Shown: positions 4,961-7,865 of the stretch, piece by piece | How the letters are laid out: every line of letters starts with the position of its first letter | Numbering within the stretch: the first letter of the stretch is position 1 | Origin: Planctomycetota bacterium | GTDB lineage: Bacteria; Planctomycetota; Phycisphaerae; WQYP01 | Assembly (NCBI GenBank): GCA_021828925.1 | Contig: JAJZCT010000138.1 | Location: 1 to 7,865, forward strand | DNA: 7,865 bases | Direction: 5' to 3' | Translations under genes and position numbers: made by a program | The notes under the pieces: model-generated | Databases searched by the model: none | The model's input: only the letters and a program-made list of their open reading frames with translations | Told to the model about the DNA's origin: nothing

Positions 4961-6226
4961 ATGGGAAAAAAAATGCCGCAGCTTCCAGTACATTTAAAAG
5001 TTCCGACTACCACTGTTGCGCCAGCAACCGCGCCGGCCAAGCATCATTCGCTGGGGAGCCTGCTGACCCATCTGACCAGTCAAATTCGGCTTGGAGATTT
5101 AATCAGTCAGAATCATTATTACAATTGGATTATTCTTCTGGCGTGCATTTTTATCGGAGTTGCCGCCGGACGCCTTGCGGCGTTCGCGTTACAGCGCGCC
5201 GGCAAGTCACTGGAATCACGTCGTTGGCATTTCCAGTCGCTGCTGATCGCGGGTGCGGCAGGGCCGGGCAATCTCTTCCTGTTCACCGTATTTCTCCTGA
5301 CGGGACTGGGCCAACTGCACATGGCCCCGACGCTGCGGGAAATATGTGGAAGAGCCATTTTACTATTGTCGGCGGTGGTGTTTTTCTGGTACCTGTTTAA
5401 TATTGTCAGCACGGTTGAATTAACGCTTAAGAAATTCATCGCCAAGCATGATACGCCGCTGACCGAGCAGATTGTTCCAATTGTGCGTAAAACACTGCGC
5501 TTATTTGTGGCCATCATCGGCTTTCTGTTTATTATGCAGGACGTGTTCGGCCGCGACATCGGTTCATGGTTGGCCGGACTGGGCATAGCAGGCTTGGCGG
5601 TATCCCTGGCCGCGCAGGACTCATTGAAGAACTTCTTCGGCTCCATTACCCTGCTGCTGGATCGGCCCTACATCGTCGGACAATCTATTGCCTATCAGGG
5701 CTTTACCGGAACGGTTGAGGCGATCGGATTTCGCTCCACACGGTTACGGATCTTCGACGGAACGCTGGTAACCGTCCCCAATTCGGATATTGTCAACGGC
5801 AGTGTGCAAAATTATTCTCTGCGGCCTTATATCCGCCGGCAACTGAATATCACGGTGACGTATGACACCTCGCCAACCAAAATGCGCGAGGCGGTAAAGA
5901 TAATCAAGGATCTGCTGAATTCACCGGAGTTTCGCGATAATGTACATGATGCGGTGAATCCCGAGGTATTTCCTCCGCGTGTGCACTTCAGCGACTTCAA
6001 CGCCGATTCACTGAATATCCAGGTATTTTACTACTACCGTCCCGCCACTGATTACTGGGGATATATGGCTTACACGGAACGCTTTAACCTCGCCTTGATG
6101 CAGGCGTATGAACAGGCGGGAATTGAATTTGCATACCCCACGCGGACGCTGTACCTCGCAGGGGATCCAAAGCGAAAGTTACCGCTTTTCTTGAATAATG
6201 AGGCGACACCCGAACATGATTCATGA
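4961..6226 (+). CDS. MscS-family small-conductance mechanosensitive channel
   Basis: The product is a 421-residue inner-membrane channel that opens under membrane tension to release solutes at hypo-osmotic shock. It begins with a Thr/Ala/Pro-rich N-terminal stretch (about 8-30). Hydrophobic segments follow near 55-78, 93-117, 131-153 and 178-196, more than the three of E. coli MscS. The pore helix and hinge are clear at 203-236 (SWLAGLGIAGLAVSLAAQDS, then LKNFFGSITLLLDRP). The cytoplasmic beta domain shows GFTGTVEAIGFRSTRLR (248-264) and VPNSDIVNGSVQNYS (272-286). The C-terminal vestibule domain ends in AGIEFAYPTRTLYL (386-399). ATG 4961 has AAGG six bases upstream; ATG 4973 is an in-frame alternative. 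It overlaps murQ by 11 bases, implying co-transcription. It belongs to the larger MscS-like subgroup, so I give no gene symbol. Confidence 0.93.
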   Translation: MGKKMPQLPVHLKVPTTTVAPATAPAKHHSLGSLLTHLTSQIRLGDLISQNHYYNWIILLACIFIGVAAGRLAAFALQRAGKSLESRRWHFQSLLIAGAAGPGNLFLFTVFLLTGLGQLHMAPTLREICGRAILLLSAVVFFWYLFNIVSTVELTLKKFIAKHDTPLTEQIVPIVRKTLRLFVAIIGFLFIMQDVFGRDIGSWLAGLGIAGLAVSLAAQDSLKNFFGSITLLLDRPYIVGQSIAYQGFTGTVEAIGFRSTRLRIFDGTLVTVPNSDIVNGSVQNYSLRPYIRRQLNITVTYDTSPTKMREAVKIIKDLLNSPEFRDNVHDAVNPEVFPPRVHFSDFNADSLNIQVFYYYRPATDYWGYMAYTERFNLALMQAYEQAGIEFAYPTRTLYLAGDPKRKLPLFLNNEATPEHDS

Positions 6227-7118
6227 CCGCAGTCATATTGACACCGAGAAATTCAATCCTGATTCAGCGCAGCTTGATGCCCTGCCCGTGCTGGATGCCG
6301 TGCGACTGATGAATCAGGAAGATCAGCGGGCGGTTGCCGCGGTGGGCCAACAGGCGGATACTATCGCCCGGGCGGTTGAACTGGTGGCCAGCGCGTTTTG
6401 CTCCGGCGGCCGGCTCATTTATGTCGGGGCGGGCACCAGTGGTCGTTTGGGCATATTGGATGCGGCGGAATGTCCGCCAACATTCTCCACCGATCCGGGG
6501 ATGGTGATCGGCATTATCGCCGGCGGTTCAGCCGCCATACAGCGTTCCATTGAAAATGTCGAAGATGATTCAGAAGCCGGAGCGCGGGCTTTGCGCGATA
6601 TTCACATCGGCAATCACGATGTGGTCGTGGGAATCGCCGCCGGCGGCACCACACCCTTTGTTCACGGCGCGATTGCCGAAGCCCGCACATGTGGGGCAAA
6701 GACGATTTTTCTCGCCTGTACCCGACGCGAACACATCACCACGGATGCCGATATGTTTATCTGTATCGAAACCGGCCCGGAAATTCTCACCGGTTCAACC
6801 CGCCTGAAAGCCGGCACCGCCACCAAACTGGTTCTTAATACCATCAGCACTCTGGCGATGACGCGCATCGGAAAAGTCTATGGTAATATTATGGTGGACG
6901 TGGACTGCCTGAAAAACAGTAAGCTTATTGATCGTGCGGTACGCATTATCATGCGTATTACCGGTATCAATCGCACCGACGCCACTGAATTACTGCAGCA
7001 GTCCCGGGGAAACGTGAAGCGTGCTGTCGTCATGCGCGTGCGGCACTGCGACGCGGCAACCGCCGATCAATTGTTGACCGCATCAGAAGGCCAACTCCGC
7101 CAGATTATCGGGACATGA
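6216..7118 (+). CDS. murQ: N-acetylmuramic acid 6-phosphate etherase
   Basis: This 300-residue cytoplasmic enzyme cleaves the D-lactyl ether of MurNAc-6-phosphate to GlcNAc-6-phosphate and D-lactate during cell-wall recycling or scavenging. The SIS sugar-phosphate domain is plain: GGRLIYVGAGTSGRLGILDAAECPP (about 64-88), with the first catalytic-type Glu at 85. ENVEDDSEAG follows, with the second at 116. TGSTRLKAGTATKLVLN (about 192-208) and YGNIMVDVDC (about 222) complete the signature. Start: ATG 6216 puts these Glu two residues from the E. coli positions (83, 114) and has GAGG 12 bases upstream; ATG 6198 would add six residues. The loop usually written AASGRTPYV reads AAGGTTPFV here, a variant noted separately. 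No anhydro-MurNAc kinase gene is adjacent. The start lies inside the last codons of mscS, suggesting translational coupling. Confidence 0.94.
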   Translation: MIHDRSHIDTEKFNPDSAQLDALPVLDAVRLMNQEDQRAVAAVGQQADTIARAVELVASAFCSGGRLIYVGAGTSGRLGILDAAECPPTFSTDPGMVIGIIAGGSAAIQRSIENVEDDSEAGARALRDIHIGNHDVVVGIAAGGTTPFVHGAIAEARTCGAKTIFLACTRREHITTDADMFICIETGPEILTGSTRLKAGTATKLVLNTISTLAMTRIGKVYGNIMVDVDCLKNSKLIDRAVRIIMRITGINRTDATELLQQSRGNVKRAVVMRVRHCDAATADQLLTASEGQLRQIIGT

Positions 7119-7164
7119 TCCCACATCTGATCAACGCCCCGCATGCTTCGCATCGCAATTATCC

Positions 7165-7184
7165 GAAAAAAAATTCTTTTTTTC
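7165..7184 (+). terminator. Possible murQ terminator: A/U hairpin
   Basis: GAAAAAAA (7165-7172) pairs with TTTTTTTC (7177-7184) across the loop ATTC, 47 bases after the murQ stop. The stem is almost pure A-U, so it is weak as a classical terminator. The U-run forms the 3' arm instead of following a GC stem. It is symmetrical and could act on either strand, but no minus-strand gene runs into it here. Confidence 0.3.
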
Positions 7185-7196
7185 CTGTCCATGGGG

Positions 7197-7225
7197 TTGA
7201 CATGCGTCGGTAATTTTATTAAAAG
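7197..7225 (+). promoter_or_regulatory. Candidate promoter upstream of the ectA leader
   Basis: A perfect -35 hexamer TTGACA (7197-7202) is followed after 17 bases by TAAAAG (7220-7225), a poor -10 with three matches. TATTAA (7217-7222) is an alternative with a short 14-base spacer. A start near 7232 would coincide with the first base of the structured block at 7234. A strong -35 with a weak -10 would suit activator or supercoiling control, but this is inference. Confidence 0.35.
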
Positions 7226-7241
7226 CGGTTTAAGGACAACC

Positions 7242-7316
7242 ATGCGACGAAGATTCGTCGTGGTGAATCGCGAAATATATATTTCGCGATTGCTGCGCAG
7301 GCGGTGTGGCGAATAG
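7242..7316 (+). CDS. Possible 24-residue arginine-rich leader peptide
   Basis: The ATG at 7242 follows AAGGA (7232-7236) by five bases, a good ribosome binding site, and the frame ends at TAG 7314-7316. The peptide starts MRRRFVVVNREIY and has eight Arg in 24 residues, using CGA, AGA, CGC, AGG and CGG codons. It lies entirely inside the inverted-repeat block, so ribosome movement would open its hairpins, as in leader-peptide attenuation. Because the palindromes dictate much of the sequence, the frame may be accidental. Confidence 0.2.
   Translation: MRRRFVVVNREIYISRLLRRRCGE
7266..7291. repeat. Perfect 26-bp palindrome
   Basis: AATCGCGAAATAT (7266-7278) is followed with no spacer by its exact reverse complement (7279-7291). 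The centre is alternating A/T (ATATATAT) with GC-rich shoulders (TCGCGA), a composition that favours cruciform extrusion under negative supercoiling. It is the middle arm of the 7234-7336 block. Confidence 0.85.
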
Positions 7317-7375
7317 CACCGACTTTCCGGTTGTCCCCAAAAAATAAGAAAAGGCAGGATCCTCGGTACGGGGTC

Positions 7376-7459
7376 ATGTTATTGTTGCGGCGATTCGCAT
7401 TTTGCCATCGCTGTATCGTTATTGCGTTTTTTCGAGTTGCTGCTGTGGAGGCGATTTGA
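7376..7459 (+). CDS. Possible 27-residue upstream peptide coupled to ectA
   Basis: The ATG at 7376 opens a short hydrophobic frame beginning MLLLRRFAFCHRC and ending at TGA 7457-7459, five bases before the ectA ATG. The GGAGG box of ectA (7447-7451) lies inside it, so a ribosome finishing here could reinitiate at ectA. Its own ribosome binding site is poor (GGGG only two bases upstream), and the frame could be chance. Confidence 0.2.
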   Translation: MLLLRRFAFCHRCIVIAFFRVAAVEAI

Positions 7460-7464
7460 ACATC

Positions 7465-7865
7465 ATGGAATTAGTTCCCCCCGCAACCAATGCTCAACTG
7501 CGCCATGGCGCGGCGGTCGTACGCCGGCCGCTGCTGACCGACGCCGCCGCCATTCACGGGCTTGTTGAGGACTCCGAAACGCTGGATATGAACTCCCGAT
7601 ATTTGTATCTGCTGTTATGCCGTGATTTTGCGCTGACAAGTCGCGTAGCGGAAATAAATGGCGAGGTAATCGGATTTGTCACGGCGTATATTCCACCGGA
7701 TCAGCCGAATGTGCTGTTTATCTGGCAGATCGCCGTTGCTCCAAGCCATCGCGGATGCGGCGTATCAATGCGGATGCTGACGGATTTGCTGGCGGGCCTG
7801 CCGGAATCGCAGTCATTTACAATTGAGGCAACCATCACACCATCCAATATCTCACAGCCCAGTCT
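7465..7865 (+). CDS. ectA: L-2,4-diaminobutyrate N-acetyltransferase (ectoine synthesis), C-terminus cut off
   Basis: These are the first 133 codons of a gene running off the right edge; the family is usually about 160-190 residues. EctA transfers acetyl from acetyl-CoA to the gamma-amino group of diaminobutyrate, giving the substrate of ectoine synthase (EctC). Diagnostic marks are LDMNSRYLYLLLCRDF (about 40-55), TSRVAEINGEVIGFVTAY (58-75), LFIWQIAV (84-91), the acetyl-CoA loop PSHRGCGVSMRM (93-104) and FTIEATITPSN (118-128). Start: ATG 7465 has GGAGG 13 bases upstream, rather far. An in-frame TTG at 7456 lies only four bases after that box, so the true start is uncertain. By analogy ectB and ectC should follow outside the window. 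The gene implies adaptation to high or changing salinity and probably osmotic induction. Confidence 0.92.
   Translation, partial: MELVPPATNAQLRHGAAVVRRPLLTDAAAIHGLVEDSETLDMNSRYLYLLLCRDFALTSRVAEINGEVIGFVTAYIPPDQPNVLFIWQIAVAPSHRGCGVSMRMLTDLLAGLPESQSFTIEATITPSNISQPS

Larger units (their letters stand above)
7234..7336. other. Cloverleaf-like inverted-repeat block upstream of ectA
   Basis: GGACAACC (7234-7241) and GGTTGTCC (7329-7336) are perfect complements that enclose three further inverted repeats. These are CGACGAA/TTCGTCG (7245-7251 with 7254-7260), a perfect palindrome built of AATCGCGAAATAT and its complement (7266-7291), and CGGTG/CACCG (7302-7306 with 7317-7321) with an eight-base loop once a G-U pair is added. 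Folded together they give a closing stem with three arms. It is not a tRNA, as there is no T-loop and the arm lengths are wrong. The block could be a structured 5' leader of ectA, a small RNA, a cruciform-forming control region or a small repeat element whose ends are the 8-bp repeats. No flanking target duplication was seen. Confidence 0.6.
7119..7464. other. 346-base murQ-ectA intergenic region
   Basis: This gap contains an A/T hairpin (7165-7184), a promoter-like TTGACA (7197-7202), a cloverleaf-like set of inverted repeats (7234-7336) and a short open frame ending just before ectA (7376-7459). No conventional gene is seen. The order of terminator, promoter, structured leader and ectA fits a separate transcription unit for ectoine synthesis. 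Confidence 0.6.

Noticed and set aside
4700..4993. 97-codon minus-strand open frame in the queD/mscS gap
   Set aside because: It has no ribosome binding site, overlaps the mscS start, and its composition (Arg/His-rich, from GC-rich repeats) looks like non-coding translation.
7234..7336. tRNA or tRNA-like gene
   Set aside because: The overall plan is a closing stem with three arms, but there is no GTTCRA T-loop, no seven-base anticodon loop, and the middle arm is a spacerless 13-bp palindrome.
7357..7375. Terminator-like AGGATCCT palindrome and GATCC/GGGTC pairing before the 7376 frame
   Set aside because: The pairing is short, needs a wobble and is not followed by a U-run.
1..7865. CRISPR array, insertion sequence or phage genes
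   Set aside because: No regularly spaced direct repeats, transposase or phage proteins were seen on either strand.

Overview
The window reads as ordinary chromosomal DNA of a Gram-negative heterotroph. It has moderate GC content, bacterial start and Shine-Dalgarno (SD) signals, and compact operons. It ends in the first two thirds of ectA, an ectoine biosynthesis gene, so the organism very probably adapts to salt. The two-gene pyruvate dehydrogenase E1, a GH88 glycan hydrolase and MurQ would fit the PVC/Kiritimatiellota part of the tree. That placement is a guess from protein flavour, not something the sequence proves.

Layout. On the minus strand, read from right to left, lie queD (4302-4697), pdhA (3088-4104), pdhB (2006-2992), a GH88 family hydrolase (558-1988) and the N-terminus of nnrD (1-122, running off the left edge). 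On the plus strand lie a MscS-type mechanosensitive channel (4961-6226), murQ (6216-7118, overlapping the channel gene by 11 bases) and ectA (7465 to the right edge). queD and the channel gene diverge from the 263-base gap 4698-4960.

Functions. QueD makes the queuosine precursor. PdhA and PdhB form the thiamine-diphosphate E1 component that feeds pyruvate into acetyl-CoA, but the E2/E3 genes are not beside them. GH88 removes unsaturated uronic acids from lyase-generated oligosaccharides. NnrD repairs damaged NAD(P)H hydrates. MscS, MurQ and EctA could form an osmotic and envelope-stress neighbourhood: pressure release, cell-wall recycling and compatible-solute synthesis.

The most unusual part is non-coding. 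Between murQ and ectA lies a 103-base block (7234-7336). Its 8-bp ends pair perfectly, and it encloses three successive inverted repeats, one of them a perfect 26-bp palindrome, giving a cloverleaf-like plan. A TTGACA box sits about 30 bases upstream. The block could be a structured 5' leader, a small RNA or a supercoiling-sensitive cruciform controlling ectoine synthesis. The 435-base gap between the GH88 gene and nnrD holds a second structured block (215-290) and a possible 42-residue small gene (436-564), whose ribosome binding site lies among mutually exclusive hairpins. The queD/mscS gap also contains a pair of competing hairpins.
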